A stretch of 64,000 nucleotides of DNA, taken from assembly GCA_027079305.1 (NCBI GenBank), contig JALWVU010000055.1, positions 434,001-498,000 on the forward strand. Direction: 5' to 3'. This stretch comes from Aquificaceae bacterium (lineage in GTDB: Bacteria > Aquificota > Aquificia > Aquificales > Aquificaceae). Within the stretch, counting starts at the first letter, position 1. Each line of letters starts with the position of its first letter. The translations under genes and the position numbers were made by a program. Positions 7,954 through 17,609 of this stretch are shown piece by piece. The notes under the pieces were generated by a model. The model searched no databases. It was not told the origin of the DNA and was given only the letters and a program-made list of their open reading frames with translations.

Positions 7954-9843
7954 TCAGTCCACGGGCTTGGCGTCCACCACGTCGTCACCGCCCTCTTTCT
8001 TGTTCTCACCTCCTCCCGCCTGCTTGCCCGCTCCTCCGTAGATCTGCGAGCCTATCTTGGAGGATACCTGGAGAACCTTGTCCATTACGGACTTCACCTG
8101 ATCTATCTCCTGGGCCTCCGCTATGACCTTCTTGGCCTCCTCTATAACCTCCTGGGCCTCCTTCACGTGATCCTCGGGAAGCTTGTCCTTGTTCTCGTTT
8201 ATGATCTTCTCCAGGTTGTAAACGAGCTGATCCAGCTGGTTCTTGGTTTCTATCAGCTCCTTCTTCTTCCTGTCCTCTTCCGCGTGGGCCTCCGCCTCCT
8301 TCACCATCCTCTCTATCTCCTCCTGGGTTAGGCCCGAGGAGGGCTGGATCCTTATGGACTGCTCCTTCCCTGTTCCCAGGTCCTTGGCGGTAACGTGGAG
8401 TATGCCGTCCGCGTCTATATCGAAGCAGACCTCTATCTTGGGAACTCCCCTCGGAGCGGGAGGTATCCCTGTCAGATAGAACTTACCGAGGGACTTGTTG
8501 TCCTTGGCGAGGGGCCTCTCCCCCTGAAGGACGTGGATCTCCACCTCTGTCTGGTAGTCGGAGGCTGTGGTGAAGACCTCACACTTCCTGTAGGGTATGG
8601 GGGTGTTCCTGGGTATCAGGACGGTCATCACTCCCCCGTAGGTCTCAACTCCGAGGGACAGAGGCGTAACGTCCACGAGGAGTATCTCCTTAACCTCACC
8701 AGAGAGCACTCCCGCCTGTATGGCTGCGCCCACCGCCACCACCTCGTCGGGGTTGACGCCTTTGTGGGGCTCTTTACCGAAGAACTCCTTTATCCTCTGC
8801 TGGACGAGGGGTATCCTGGTGGATCCTCCCACGAGGACTATGTCGTCTATGTCTTCGGGCTTGAGCTTGGCGTCCTCGAGGGCCTTCTTGACTATGTCCA
8901 TGGTCCTGTCTATGAGGTCCTTTATCATCTCCTCGAGTCTTGCCCTGGTGAGTTTCTTCTGAAGGTGCAGGGGCTGGTTGCTGGAGGGATCTATGGTTAT
9001 GAAGGGCAGGTTGATCTCGGTCTCAAGCTTGAAGGAGAGCTCCTTCTTGGCCTGCTCCGCGGCCTCCTTGAGCCTCTGGAGGGCGGTCCTGTCGTTCCTC
9101 AGATCTATGCCCGTCTCCTTCTTGAACTCCTCTATGAGCCACTCCATTATCCTCTCGTCTATGTTTGCCCCACCGAGGTGGGTGTCTCCGGAGGTGGCCT
9201 TGACCTCTATTACACCTTCCCCGCCTTCGAGTATGGAGACGTCGAAGGTTCCTCCTCCGAAGTCGTAGACGAGGATCTTAACGTCGGACTTCTTGTCGAG
9301 TCCGTAGGCGAGGGCCGCCGCGGTTGGCTCGTTGAGGATCCTGAGGACCTCAAGGCCCGCTATCTTTCCCGCGTCCTTCGTGGCCTGCCTCTGCCTCTCG
9401 TTGAAGTAAGCTGGGACCGTTATGACCGCCTTGGTTATCTTCTCACCGAGGTAGGCCTCCGCGGCCTCCTTCAGCTTTCTGAGGACGTGGGCCCCCACCT
9501 CCTCGGGGCGGACTATCTTCCCAGCGTTTGGAATGTCGAAGGCGGCGTCCCCCTTGTCGTCCGCCACCACTTTATAGGAAACTCTCTTGGCCTCCTCCTT
9601 CACCTCGTCGAACTTCCTGCCTATGAACCTCTTGGACTCGTAGACCGTGTTCTCTGGATCGAGGACAGCCCTCCTCTTGGCAGGGTCTCCCACGAGTATC
9701 TCCTTCTCTTTGGTCCAGGAGACCACGGAGGGTGTCAGTCTCGCTCCCTCCTGGTTCTGTATCACAACCGCCTCGTCTCCCATCATCACCGCCACGACCG
9801 AGTTGGTCGTTCCCAGGTCTATACCGAGAACCTTCTCCGCCAT
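7954..9843 (-). CDS. dnaK: Molecular chaperone DnaK (Hsp70)
   Basis: 629 residues, full length. The nucleotide-binding domain begins [20 protein letters not shown] and has the signatures [12 protein letters not shown]-like ([16 protein letters not shown]) and [13 protein letters not shown]. The linker [13 protein letters not shown] leads to the substrate-binding beta domain. A helical lid and a short Gly/Lys-rich C-terminus ending VDAKPVD close the protein. It folds proteins with DnaJ and GrpE in the cytoplasm. Transcribed alone, with no grpE or dnaJ next to it, from a consensus promoter at 9876-9904. AGGAGGTGG precedes the ATG. Confidence 0.98.
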   Translation of the reverse strand: MAEKVLGIDLGTTNSVVAVMMGDEAVVIQNQEGARLTPSVVSWTKEKEILVGDPAKRRAVLDPENTVYESKRFIGRKFDEVKEEAKRVSYKVVADDKGDAAFDIPNAGKIVRPEEVGAHVLRKLKEAAEAYLGEKITKAVITVPAYFNERQRQATKDAGKIAGLEVLRILNEPTAAALAYGLDKKSDVKILVYDFGGGTFDVSILEGGEGVIEVKATSGDTHLGGANIDERIMEWLIEEFKKETGIDLRNDRTALQRLKEAAEQAKKELSFKLETEINLPFITIDPSSNQPLHLQKKLTRARLEEMIKDLIDRTMDIVKKALEDAKLKPEDIDDIVLVGGSTRIPLVQQRIKEFFGKEPHKGVNPDEVVAVGAAIQAGVLSGEVKEILLVDVTPLSLGVETYGGVMTVLIPRNTPIPYRKCEVFTTASDYQTEVEIHVLQGERPLAKDNKSLGKFYLTGIPPAPRGVPKIEVCFDIDADGILHVTAKDLGTGKEQSIRIQPSSGLTQEEIERMVKEAEAHAEEDRKKKELIETKNQLDQLVYNLEKIINENKDKLPEDHVKEAQEVIEEAKKVIAEAQEIDQVKSVMDKVLQVSSKIGSQIYGGAGKQAGGGENKKEGGDDVVDAKPVD

Positions 9844-9875
9844 CTTTCCACCTCCTCCTTTCTGATTCTCGAAAT

Positions 9876-9904
9876 ATTTTAAAACTTTAGTTTTCTGTTG
9901 TCAA
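9876..9904 (-). promoter_or_regulatory. Sigma-70-type promoter of dnaK
   Basis: Read leftward: TTGACA (9904-9899), a 17-base spacer, then TAAAAT (9881-9876), followed about 33 bases later by the dnaK ATG. Both boxes are near consensus and the spacing is ideal. I see no CIRCE inverted repeat, so HrcA control is not indicated. Confidence 0.75.
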
Positions 9905-9980
9905 GTTTTGTGAGATGAGCTTTATTAACTCGTGTGAGGGCAGAGCAGAACCTCGAGTGTGGAGGGGTTTTTCCCTTAGA

Positions 9981-10451
9981 TCACTCCTCCTTCACGAGGG
10001 AGTCAACGAGCCTGTCGACGTCGAGGATCTCCATGAGGCCGTATTCGGTCTGGGCAACATGGCTCACGTAGGCGCTGTATCTTCCCACCATGGGGTTGGG
10101 CTCGAGCCTCTCGCTGGGGACTCTCACAACGCCCACTATGTTGTCCACCAGAACTCCGGCCTTCCCGTGCTTGGAGTCGAGGACCACTATCCTCGTGGGT
10201 TCGGTGGTTTCCGAGAGGCCCAGAATTTGTTTTAGAGAAAGAACAGGTATTATCTCGCCCCTCAGGTTCATAACTCCCACTATGAAGCTGGAGGTGTAGG
10301 GAACCTTAACTATCTCGAGGACCTTGGAGATGGTGAGTATCTTCTTAAGGGGCATGCCGATAAGCTCCTTTTCTAAGGATATGCCGAGGAACTCCTCTAC
10401 CTCCGAGACCTTCTCGGGCTTCACCTCTCCTACGGGAACTATCTCAGCCAT
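9981..10451 (-). CDS. cheW: Chemotaxis coupling protein CheW
   Basis: 156 residues, one CheW (SH3-like) domain. Typical words are VPYTSSFIVGVMNLRGEIIP (the RG pair is conserved) and VVLDSKHGKAGVLVDNIVGV. It bridges receptors to the kinase CheA in the signalling array. A GAGGT ribosome site lies 7 bases before the ATG. It follows cheA by 10 bases and is the last gene of the leftward receptor-cheV-cheA-cheW operon. The first 25 residues are an extension before the fold. Confidence 0.93.
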   Translation of the reverse strand: MAEIVPVGEVKPEKVSEVEEFLGISLEKELIGMPLKKILTISKVLEIVKVPYTSSFIVGVMNLRGEIIPVLSLKQILGLSETTEPTRIVVLDSKHGKAGVLVDNIVGVVRVPSERLEPNPMVGRYSAYVSHVAQTEYGLMEILDVDRLVDSLVKEE

Positions 10452-10461
10452 GGCAACTACC

Positions 10462-12348
10462 TCACACGAAGGTTATGGATCTCATCTCCCTCTTGAGAAT
10501 CCCGTCCAGGTCCAGGATCAGGACCACCTTCCCGTCTCCAGTTATGGTGGCTCCAGATATGCCCTGAACCTCGCCTATTATCTTCCCAAGGGGCTTCACG
10601 ACCACCTCCTCGTCACCGAAGAGGTCCTCAACGGTGAAGGCAACCTTCTGGCTTCCCACCTGGGAGACTATAACGTAGCCCACCTTCCCTCCTCCCATCT
10701 CGAGGGCCTCTCCCAGGTTTATGAGGGGTATGGTTAGCTCTCTGAGGATGAGGACCTCCTTGCCGGAGACGGTCGTTATCTCGGCGTCCTCTCCCTGGAT
10801 TATCTCGAGGACCGAGTGTATGGGTATGGCGAAGAGCTTTCCGTCCACGGAGACGAGGAGGGACCTTATTATTCCCACGGTGAGCGGGAAGGAGAGGACT
10901 ATCCTCGTTCCCTTTCCTTTCTCCGTCTCTATGTCTATGGTTCCCCTGAAGGCGGAGACGGTGTTCATGACCACGTCCATACCAACGCCCCTTCCGGAGA
11001 CCTCGGAGGTCTGCTCCTTTGTGGAGAAGCCGGGATGGAATATGAGGAAGAGGACGTCCTTCTCCGTCATCTTCTCCGCCCTGTCGGGGGAGATTATCCC
11101 CTTCTCTAAGGCTTTGCGCTTGACCTTCTCCACGTCTATCCCTCTTCCGTCGTCGTAGACCTCTATGAATATCCTGTCCCCGTGGTAGTAGGCGCTCAGC
11201 TTGACTATGCCCTTCCTGGGCTTCCCCGCCCTCTCCCTCTCGTCAGGGGGCTCTATGCCGTGGTCCACCGCGTTCCTGATCAGGTGTATGAGGGGTTCTT
11301 CCAGCTTCTCGAGGACCGTCTTGTCCATCTCCGCATCCTCTCCCTCGAGGACGAGCTCCACCTCCTTGCCCAGCATTCTGGCCAGATCCCTGACCACTCT
11401 GGGGAACTTCTGGAAGAGGCGCTTGACTGGTTGCATCCTCGTCTTCATGACCGCCAGCTGGAGGTCCCCCACTATCCTGTCGAGGGAGGAGATCACGGTC
11501 TCGAGCTCGTCCACCGTCTTGGACTGATACTCGTCGTAGAGCTTCTGGAATATCCTGAGAAGCCTGTTCCTCTCGAGAACGAGCTCCCCCACCAGGTTCA
11601 TAAGGCTCTCTATCTTGTGAACGTCTATCCTGACCACCTTCTCCCCCTCTGTTTTGGGGGCAGGTTTCCTCTCCTCCTTCTTAAGCTCCCCCGCCTTTAC
11701 CTCCTCCCTCTTCTCTTCTACGGTCTCCTCTGTGGGCTGTATGGCCTTCTCTTCCTCCTTCTCTGCTGTCTCCTGAGAAGCCTCACCTTTCGCAACTATG
11801 CGGTCGAGGGCCTCTATCAGCTCGGAGGGTCTTTCGTCGGGAGGGAGGAGTATGAGCTCTTCGAGGATCTCCTCTATGGGCTTGCCCTTGAGGTGAGAGA
11901 AGCCGAACCTGTCGAGGAGCTCGTCTATGCTCTCCTCGCCCTGGGCCTTCTCCTCTTTGACCTCTCCCTGCTCTAGGCTTCTTAGCTTGTTCACGAGATC
12001 CTCGGGGGTCTCCACCTCCTCCCCCGCCTCGTATCTTTCTATGGCGGAGCGGATGAAGTCCACCGCCTCGAGGATGGCGTCGTTTATCTCTGGGGTCAGC
12101 GTCAGCTCACCGCTCCTGAGCTTTCCGAGGACGTCCTCCGCGGCGTGGGCCACATCCACTATGGCCTTGAGCCCCAGGAAGCCAGCTCCTCCCTTGAGGG
12201 TGTGCATGGCTCTGAAGGTGGCGTTCAGGAGCTCCTCGTTCTGGGGATCCTTCTCCAGCTCAAGGAGGTTCTCCTCCACCTTCTGGAGGTTCTCCTCCGC
12301 CTCTACCACGAACTCGTTAAAGATCTCCCTCATTTCATCGCTTATCAT
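10462..12348 (-). CDS. cheA: Chemotaxis histidine kinase CheA
   Basis: 628 residues. An Hpt domain (about 1-105) carries the phospho-accepting His in FRAMHTLKGGAGFLG. A charged linker contains a small domain (about 145-190). The dimerisation helices begin near HKIESLMNLVGELV. The kinase domain has the N box LIRNAVDHGIE, the G1 box DDGRGID and the G2 box GRGVGMDVV, and the CheW-like regulatory domain is at the C-terminus. It phosphorylates CheY in response to receptors. I see no obvious P2 CheY-binding domain of the usual length. Its ATG overlaps the cheV stop (ATGA), so the two are coupled. Confidence 0.95.
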   Translation of the reverse strand: MISDEMREIFNEFVVEAEENLQKVEENLLELEKDPQNEELLNATFRAMHTLKGGAGFLGLKAIVDVAHAAEDVLGKLRSGELTLTPEINDAILEAVDFIRSAIERYEAGEEVETPEDLVNKLRSLEQGEVKEEKAQGEESIDELLDRFGFSHLKGKPIEEILEELILLPPDERPSELIEALDRIVAKGEASQETAEKEEEKAIQPTEETVEEKREEVKAGELKKEERKPAPKTEGEKVVRIDVHKIESLMNLVGELVLERNRLLRIFQKLYDEYQSKTVDELETVISSLDRIVGDLQLAVMKTRMQPVKRLFQKFPRVVRDLARMLGKEVELVLEGEDAEMDKTVLEKLEEPLIHLIRNAVDHGIEPPDERERAGKPRKGIVKLSAYYHGDRIFIEVYDDGRGIDVEKVKRKALEKGIISPDRAEKMTEKDVLFLIFHPGFSTKEQTSEVSGRGVGMDVVMNTVSAFRGTIDIETEKGKGTRIVLSFPLTVGIIRSLLVSVDGKLFAIPIHSVLEIIQGEDAEITTVSGKEVLILRELTIPLINLGEALEMGGGKVGYVIVSQVGSQKVAFTVEDLFGDEEVVVKPLGKIIGEVQGISGATITGDGKVVLILDLDGILKREMRSITFV

Positions 12349-13313
12349 GTCTCCCCTCCCTTGGCTCCGAGCTTGTTCACCATCTCGAGAAGCTCCTCCG
12401 CATCGAACTTGACTATGAAGCCGTCCGCGTTAACACGGAAGGCCCTCTGCCTGTTGGAGTCGTCCGAGAGGGTGGTGTTCACTATAACGGGGAGTCCCAT
12501 CAGGCCTACGGTTTCCTTGATCTTCTTGGTGAGCGTCAGGCCATCCATGTTGGGCATCTCTATGTCAGTTATAACGAGCTGGATGTAGTCGGTTATGGGT
12601 CTGTTCTCCTGCTTGGCCTTCTGGAGGTATTCGTTCAGCAGGTTCCAGGCCTGGAGGCCGTCCTCGGTCATTATGACCTTGTGTCCAGCGCTCTCCAAAA
12701 TGTCGGTGATTATCTTCCTCGCTATGGCGGAGTCCTCAGCAACGAGTATGGTGTATGTCCTTTCGGTTTTTCCTGCCTTTTCCTTGGCCTCAGCCTCTCC
12801 AAAGATCTTGAGGAGTCCTATGTCGTGGAGGATGCCTTCGAAGTCGAGGATAACCAGAAGCCCGTCCTCCGTGTCCACCACTCCCGTTATCCTTCCTCCG
12901 AGCTGTTGATTGAGGGTGTCGGGGGCCTTCTTTATGTCGCTCCAGGAGATCCTCCTTATTCTTTTGGCGTCGTGGACTATAACTCCCACGTTCTCCCTGA
13001 GGAACTCAAGGTGAAGCAGGAACTTCTTCCTCTCGGGAGGCTCCTCTATCCCTATCCACCTGGCCAGGCTCACAACCGGGATGAGCTTCCCCCTGATCTC
13101 CGCCATCCCCTCCACTTCGGGGGGCATGTTGGGGACTTTGGTTATCCTGGGGAGTCTGAGGACTTCTCTCACCTTGGCCACGTTCACGCCGAATATCCAC
13201 TCGTATATGCCCTCGGGCCTGTCCTCGTATATGCGGAAGTCCACTATCTCGAGCTCGTTCTTCCCGGTCTCTAAGATGTCCGGGAGTGCTCCGCCGGGCT
13301 TCTCAGGACTCAT
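12345..13313 (-). CDS. cheV: CheV: CheW-like domain fused to receiver
   Basis: 322 residues. Residues about 25-165 form a CheW domain ([20 protein letters not shown]). Residues about 190-315 form a response-regulator receiver with acidic residues in ILVAEDSA, the phospho-acceptor Asp in [13 protein letters not shown], and Lys in DGFIVKFD. CheV couples receptors to CheA and can take phosphate, usually in adaptation. No CheR or CheB lies in this window, so a phospho-CheV adaptation route is plausible. Overlaps the mini-receptor gene at its start and cheA at its end. Confidence 0.93.
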   Translation of the reverse strand: MSPEKPGGALPDILETGKNELEIVDFRIYEDRPEGIYEWIFGVNVAKVREVLRLPRITKVPNMPPEVEGMAEIRGKLIPVVSLARWIGIEEPPERKKFLLHLEFLRENVGVIVHDAKRIRRISWSDIKKAPDTLNQQLGGRITGVVDTEDGLLVILDFEGILHDIGLLKIFGEAEAKEKAGKTERTYTILVAEDSAIARKIITDILESAGHKVIMTEDGLQAWNLLNEYLQKAKQENRPITDYIQLVITDIEMPNMDGLTLTKKIKETVGLMGLPVIVNTTLSDDSNRQRAFRVNADGFIVKFDAEELLEMVNKLGAKGGET

Positions 13314-13578
13314 CTTCCGCCTCCACCTTGAGAACTTCCGAGAGCTGATCCACTATGCTCTTGATCTCCTTCGAGAGCTTTGAGGTGTTGTCCGCCAGCT
13401 TCCTGAACTCGGTGGCGACCACAGCGAATCCTTTCCCCGCCTCTCCCACTCTTGCCGCCTCTATGGCCGCGTTGAGGGCGAGAAGGTTCGACTGCTTGGC
13501 TATCTTCATGAGGTTTTCGGTGAGCCGGGAGAGCTCCTCCATATACTTGGCGCACTCCTGAGTTTTCTCCTCAGCCAT
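13303..13578 (-). CDS. Stand-alone methyl-accepting receptor tip (91 aa)
   Basis: The protein is little more than the cytoplasmic hairpin tip of a chemoreceptor. The core [20 protein letters not shown], followed by a [13 protein letters not shown] segment, is the region that docks CheA and CheW. There is no sensor, membrane helix, HAMP or methylation helices. AGGCGG precedes the ATG and a TATAAT box lies upstream. The gene overlaps cheV by 11 bases, so it belongs to the operon and is not a random fragment. It may act as a free array adaptor or decoy. A decayed receptor kept by chance is the alternative, but the frame is intact and bounded by a start with a ribosome site. Confidence 0.75.
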   Translation of the reverse strand: MAEEKTQECAKYMEELSRLTENLMKIAKQSNLLALNAAIEAARVGEAGKGFAVVATEFRKLADNTSKLSKEIKSIVDQLSEVLKVEAEDES

Positions 13579-13595
13579 GATCCGCCTCCATCACA

Positions 13596-13601
13596 ATTAT
13601 A
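13596..13601 (-). promoter_or_regulatory. Possible -10 box (TATAAT) before the mini-receptor gene
   Basis: A perfect TATAAT read leftward in the gap between the large receptor and the 91-residue receptor-tip gene. I could not find a convincing -35, so an internal promoter for the cheV-cheA-cheW part is only suggested. Confidence 0.35.
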
Positions 13602-13604
13602 AAG

Positions 13605-15596
13605 TTAATCGGACCTGGTGCACTCCGCCTTCAATTTGTCGAGGTTCTCCACTATTACGCTCGCCACCTCTTTCACCCTGAGGAGCTTCTGCTTGGCTTC
13701 GTCCACCTTGCCAGCCTTCTTGAGCTCGTATATCTCCCTTGCGAGCCTGTGGAGCTCTATGTGGGGAGGCTCTATCGCCCTGAAGCTGTCCAGATGTCCG
13801 CAGTGCTCCTTGCCCTGGGAGTAATACCACTTCCCGAGGTAGCACTGGGTGTGGTCCACCAGCTCGGAGGGATCCATCTCCAGATCCCCCTCGAGGAACT
13901 TAAGGAGCTTGAGCTTCCACATGTTGTGGGCCACCTTGGCCTTCTCTATGTTGAAGACGTCCAGCTTTATCCTCTCGAGATCCGCCAGCAGGGTTCTCAG
14001 AACCTCCATCGTCCTGTTGGCTATCTCCTTGAGTTCTTCCGCTCTCTGCTTATCGCTCTCAGCCAGGTTCCTTAGCTCCATCACCGACTCGCTCAGCTGG
14101 TTGGCGGTCGAGGCCTCCTCCTCACCAGCGGTGGCGAGGGCGGATATCCTGGTGTCCACCTCCTTCATCTTCTCCGCAAGGTCCGAGATGGCCATGCTCG
14201 CCTTGTTGGAGGCCTCCATCCCCCTCTGGACCGTGTCGAGGATCTTCTCTATAAGTCCCACCGCCTTGGAGGCGGACTCGCTCACTCCTTCGATTATCTC
14301 GATTATGTCCTTGGCGGACTCGGAGGTTCTCTCAGCGAGCTTTCTCACCTCGTCCGCGACCACCGCAAAGCCCCTTCCGGCCTCTCCGGCTCTCGCTGCT
14401 TCTATCGCCGCGTTGAGCGAAAGCAGGCTCGTCTGCTCCGCGATGGAGTTTATGGTTCCCGTTATCTCCCCTATCCTGTCCACCGACCTACTCAGCTCCT
14501 TGATAACCTCCGAATACTTCTCTACCGACTGGTAGATCTCCTGCATGTTGGAGATGAGGTCGCTCAGAACCTTGTGGTTCTCCGTGAAGGTGGAGTGCAT
14601 CTCCTGGACGAGGCTTCTGGCCCCCAGGATGTTCTGGGCGTTCTGCTGGACTATGGCGGAGAACTCCTCCGCGGAGGTGGAGATGGTGCTTATGTTCTCG
14701 TTAAGAAGCTTGAGGCTGTCCTGTATCTGGTAGGAGACGTCCGTCAGAACTATGGCGCTGTCGGTAAGCTCGCTCGAGCTTATGTAGGCTTTTCCGAGGA
14801 GTCTTCTGAGGCCCGCCACCATCTCGTTGAAGTCCCTGTAGAGCTTCTCGTAGTCTCCCACCTTCACCTCCACGCTGATGGTGAGGTCCCCGCTCTTGAG
14901 CTTCTCCATAGCTTCTGAGAGATCCTTTATCACCGCCTCGAGGGCCCTTGCCTTCTCCTCTATCTTCTCTTTAACGAGCTTTTTAATCTTTGCATAGAAG
15001 TCTGAGAGATCCTTCCTCGGATCTTTGGCCTCCTCTATCTGATCTATGTCCACATCAACATCTTTCAAAAAGTCGAAGAAGAAGGCATCGAAGACGCTCT
15101 GCATGTCGTATATGAAGACCTTCATGATGGCGCTCATGGCCCTTTCCCTGAAGCCAGGCCTGAACTTGAAGGCCTTCTGGAGGTATTTGAGAACCAGGTT
15201 CATGTATATTCCGTAGGAGCCTATATACCACTTCATTGGGAGGTTCAAAACGTTGTGGACCGATCCTATCCTGAGCCTCCTCTCGAAGTAGGGCACCCCG
15301 AAGTTTCCGCCCCTCGAGGCCTCTTCGAAGATGTCCAGAAAATACTGGAGCTGAGTCCTCTCCACCTGGCTCCTGAGCTGATCCAGAGTTATGCCCTTCC
15401 TCTGAGCAACCTTCTCAAGGAACTCCCTCGTCTCGGGGAAGGAGAACTGGATGTCGTAGAACTCTTTTATGATCCTCGGGCCGTATTCCCTTGCCCAGGA
15501 GTAGAGCTGGGCGAGGATCTTCACGTCCTCCGAGGTGAAGTTCATGAACTCTCTTCTCAGTCTGAGGTTCTCCTCAGATATACCGTAGAGTGTCAT
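13605..15596 (-). CDS. Soluble globin-coupled chemoreceptor with HAMP-like linker and CZB domain
   Basis: About 663 residues, no membrane helix. Residues about 10-180 resemble a protoglobin (globin-coupled sensor, HemAT type), with the putative proximal His in [25 protein letters not shown]-like helix pair follows (about 235-275). The receptor signalling domain carries [22 protein letters not shown]-terminal CZB zinc-binding domain (about 560-655) has [16 protein letters not shown] and HIELHRLA, with the His/Cys ligands of that family. I chose the ATG at 15596, 8 bases after GGAGG; a GTG three codons earlier overlaps that site. The domains suggest oxygen or redox sensing plus a zinc- or hypochlorite-responsive end. 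First gene of the leftward chemotaxis operon. Confidence 0.88.
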   Translation of the reverse strand: MTLYGISEENLRLRREFMNFTSEDVKILAQLYSWAREYGPRIIKEFYDIQFSFPETREFLEKVAQRKGITLDQLRSQVERTQLQYFLDIFEEASRGGNFGVPYFERRLRIGSVHNVLNLPMKWYIGSYGIYMNLVLKYLQKAFKFRPGFRERAMSAIMKVFIYDMQSVFDAFFFDFLKDVDVDIDQIEEAKDPRKDLSDFYAKIKKLVKEKIEEKARALEAVIKDLSEAMEKLKSGDLTISVEVKVGDYEKLYRDFNEMVAGLRRLLGKAYISSSELTDSAIVLTDVSYQIQDSLKLLNENISTISTSAEEFSAIVQQNAQNILGARSLVQEMHSTFTENHKVLSDLISNMQEIYQSVEKYSEVIKELSRSVDRIGEITGTINSIAEQTSLLSLNAAIEAARAGEAGRGFAVVADEVRKLAERTSESAKDIIEIIEGVSESASKAVGLIEKILDTVQRGMEASNKASMAISDLAEKMKEVDTRISALATAGEEEASTANQLSESVMELRNLAESDKQRAEELKEIANRTMEVLRTLLADLERIKLDVFNIEKAKVAHNMWKLKLLKFLEGDLEMDPSELVDHTQCYLGKWYYSQGKEHCGHLDSFRAIEPPHIELHRLAREIYELKKAGKVDEAKQKLLRVKEVASVIVENLDKLKAECTRSD

Positions 15597-15680
15597 TTGA
15601 AGCACCTCCGCTCTGGAAAGCTGTTTTACTTAGCATCATTACTAATTTTAAATCGTTTTATCTCTGCTATATTTAATCTT

Positions 15681-16649
15681 ATGGCTGAGGAGGATTTTCT
15701 CTCCCAGGAAGAGATAGATATGCTCCTCCAGAGCCTCGGAAAGGAGGAGGAGGAAGAAGGACCTTCGGTAGAGTATAAACCCTTCAACATAAACGAGCTC
15801 GAGAGGATCTCCCCCACCAGGCTGATAAAGCTCGAGCAGGTGATAAATAGGTGGATAGCCGCCGCCACCACCGAGCTAAGGGGTATCATCTTCAACCTCG
15901 ACAGCATATCCCTTTCGGACATAAAGACGGAGAAGATCTCAGACTTCGTCCTCAAGATACCCCTCCCCGCAGCGATAGCGGTCCTCAACGTGGAAGCCCT
16001 CGGGGGAAGGATGTATATGGTTCTCGATACCAGGCTCATATACACCATAATCAGCATAATCTTCGGAGGTCCAGCCCAGCCTTACAAGGTGGAGGGGAAG
16101 AGCTTCACCAAGTTCGAGATGAAGATAATAAAGAACCTGATAGATATATTCGTCAAGCACCTGAACTCCGCCTGGATGGAGCTGGTGGGAGAGGGGGAGA
16201 TAGAGTTCGCTGGCTTCGAGGACAACCCCAGGAGGCTGATCACGGTCAGCAGGAACGAGATAGTGATAGTTATCACCCTCGAGGTGGAGATAGAGGCCTT
16301 CAAGGGAGAGGTATACCTGGCGATACCCATGAAGACGATAGACCCCATAAAGGACAAGCTGAGAACCGCGGACTCGGAGAGCGGAAGTTTTCGAGATGTG
16401 ATACTCGAGAACCTCATGGGCACGGAGGTCCTCCTGGAGGCTATTCTGCCACCACTCACCATGAGCGTGGGGGAGGTTTTGGAGCTCAAGGAGGGAGACT
16501 TTATACCATTGGACAGAAGAGCTGGAGAGTCCGTCATAGTCAAGGTCTCTGGAGTCCCCATGTTTAGGGGAATTCTGGGAGAGTCCGCAGGGAAGAAAGC
16601 TGTTAAAATAACTTCACTGATAGAGCACCCCGTAAGAGGTTCGGAATGA
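15681..16649 (+). CDS. fliM: Flagellar motor switch protein FliM
   Basis: 322 residues. The N-terminal CheY-binding peptide is LSQEEIDMLLQSL, the middle CheC-like domain spans about 60-230, and the C-terminal SpoA domain holds SVGEVLELKEGDFIPLDRR. FliM receives phospho-CheY at the C-ring and changes motor behaviour. No ribosome site precedes the ATG, but a TATATT box lies 8 bases upstream (15668-15673), so the message may be nearly leaderless. The stop overlaps the cheZ start (ATGA). First gene of the rightward fliM-cheZ-cheY operon, divergent from the receptor operon. Confidence 0.95.
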   Translation: MAEEDFLSQEEIDMLLQSLGKEEEEEGPSVEYKPFNINELERISPTRLIKLEQVINRWIAAATTELRGIIFNLDSISLSDIKTEKISDFVLKIPLPAAIAVLNVEALGGRMYMVLDTRLIYTIISIIFGGPAQPYKVEGKSFTKFEMKIIKNLIDIFVKHLNSAWMELVGEGEIEFAGFEDNPRRLITVSRNEIVIVITLEVEIEAFKGEVYLAIPMKTIDPIKDKLRTADSESGSFRDVILENLMGTEVLLEAILPPLTMSVGEVLELKEGDFIPLDRRAGESVIVKVSGVPMFRGILGESAGKKAVKITSLIEHPVRGSE

Positions 16650-17203
16650 AGGAGCTTGAAGAGATCATAAGGGAGCTTCTTGAGAACGTAAAGGAGCTCG
16701 AGGGCGTAATAGAGAACATCAAAAAGCCCGTCACCGAAAGCTCCCAGCTTCTTCCAGAGACAGCCAAGAACATAGAGGACGTGATGGTCTTCTTAGAGAA
16801 AACCTCCCACACCATAATGAACCTGCTCGAGAAGATCAACGAGAACTCCAACAAGATAGGTGAGGACGTGGAGTTTCTGCTGTCTCTTAATCCCATACCC
16901 AAGGTGAGGCAGAGGCTCGAGAGTATAAAGGAGAAGAATCAGGAGAACATAAACACACTGCTGGAGCTCTACACCCACATGTCATTCCACGACCTTGCGG
17001 GCCAGCAACTCAAGACGGTTCTGGACGTTCTCCAGAAGGTCAAGGAGACCCTGCTGGACGTGATCGTCTCCCAGGTGGTGGCGGGCAAGGATCTGAACGA
17101 GGAGCAGGTTCAGGGCATAAAGGGCAAGGTGAGCGAGCTTCTCTCCCAGGACAGGATAAGCCAGGACGATGTGGATAAACTCCTTGAGGAATTCGGACTT
17201 TAG
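16646..17203 (+). CDS. cheZ: CheZ-family CheY-P phosphatase
   Basis: 185 residues, almost entirely helical. The catalytic segment FHDLAGQQLKTVLDVLQK has the conserved Asp and the Gln that positions water to dephosphorylate CheY. The C-terminal peptide SQDDVDKLLEEFGL is the CheY-binding tail. Coupled to fliM by an ATGA overlap and followed 12 bases later by cheY, exactly the context expected for CheZ. Somewhat shorter than the enterobacterial protein (about 210). Confidence 0.9.
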   Translation: MKELEEIIRELLENVKELEGVIENIKKPVTESSQLLPETAKNIEDVMVFLEKTSHTIMNLLEKINENSNKIGEDVEFLLSLNPIPKVRQRLESIKEKNQENINTLLELYTHMSFHDLAGQQLKTVLDVLQKVKETLLDVIVSQVVAGKDLNEEQVQGIKGKVSELLSQDRISQDDVDKLLEEFGL

Positions 17204-17215
17204 GAGGTCTGAGAG

Positions 17216-17599
17216 ATGCCGATGCCCCCGCAGGACATAAGGATCCTCGTGGTGGACGACATGAGCACCATGAGGAGGATAATAAGGACCATCCTCAACC
17301 AGCTCGGCTACAGCAACATAGAGGAGGCGGAGAACGGCAAGCAGGCCCTTGCCAAGCTCAAGAAGGAGAAGTTCGACTTTGTGATAACGGACTGGAACAT
17401 GCCCGAGATGGACGGCCTCTCCCTCGTAAAGGCCATAAGGAGCGACGATGAACTGAAGCACCTTCCCGTTTTGATGGTAACCGCGGAGGCAAAGAAAGAG
17501 AACGTTATGGAAGCTCTCAAGGCGGGGGTGAATAATTACATAGTAAAACCCTTCACGCCCGAGGTCCTCAAAGAGAAGATGGAAAAGATCTTCAAGTAA
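17216..17599 (+). CDS. cheY: Chemotaxis response regulator CheY
   Basis: 127 residues, a lone receiver. Acidic pair in LVVDDMST, phospho-acceptor Asp in [13 protein letters not shown], Thr in LMVTAEA, Lys in NYIVKPF. The DWNMP sequence is characteristic of motor-acting CheY. GGAGGT lies 8 bases before the ATG. Placed after fliM and cheZ; its kinase CheA is in the divergent operon. Confidence 0.97.
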   Translation: MPMPPQDIRILVVDDMSTMRRIIRTILNQLGYSNIEEAENGKQALAKLKKEKFDFVITDWNMPEMDGLSLVKAIRSDDELKHLPVLMVTAEAKKENVMEALKAGVNNYIVKPFTPEVLKEKMEKIFK

Positions 17600-17609
17600 G
17601 GAGTTTATT

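Noticed and set aside
8395-9882. A 495-codon open frame on the plus strand across dnaK
   Set aside because: It is the antisense shadow of dnaK; the dnaK frame has clear Hsp70 motifs, promoter and ribosome site.
13006-13200. Gln/Gly/Arg-rich open frame within cheV
   Set aside because: Shadow frame of cheV with no start signal.
15255-15680. An N-terminal extension of fliM reaching back over the receptor gene
   Set aside because: The extension is antisense to the receptor and lacks FliM features; the CheY-binding peptide starts right after the ATG at 15681.
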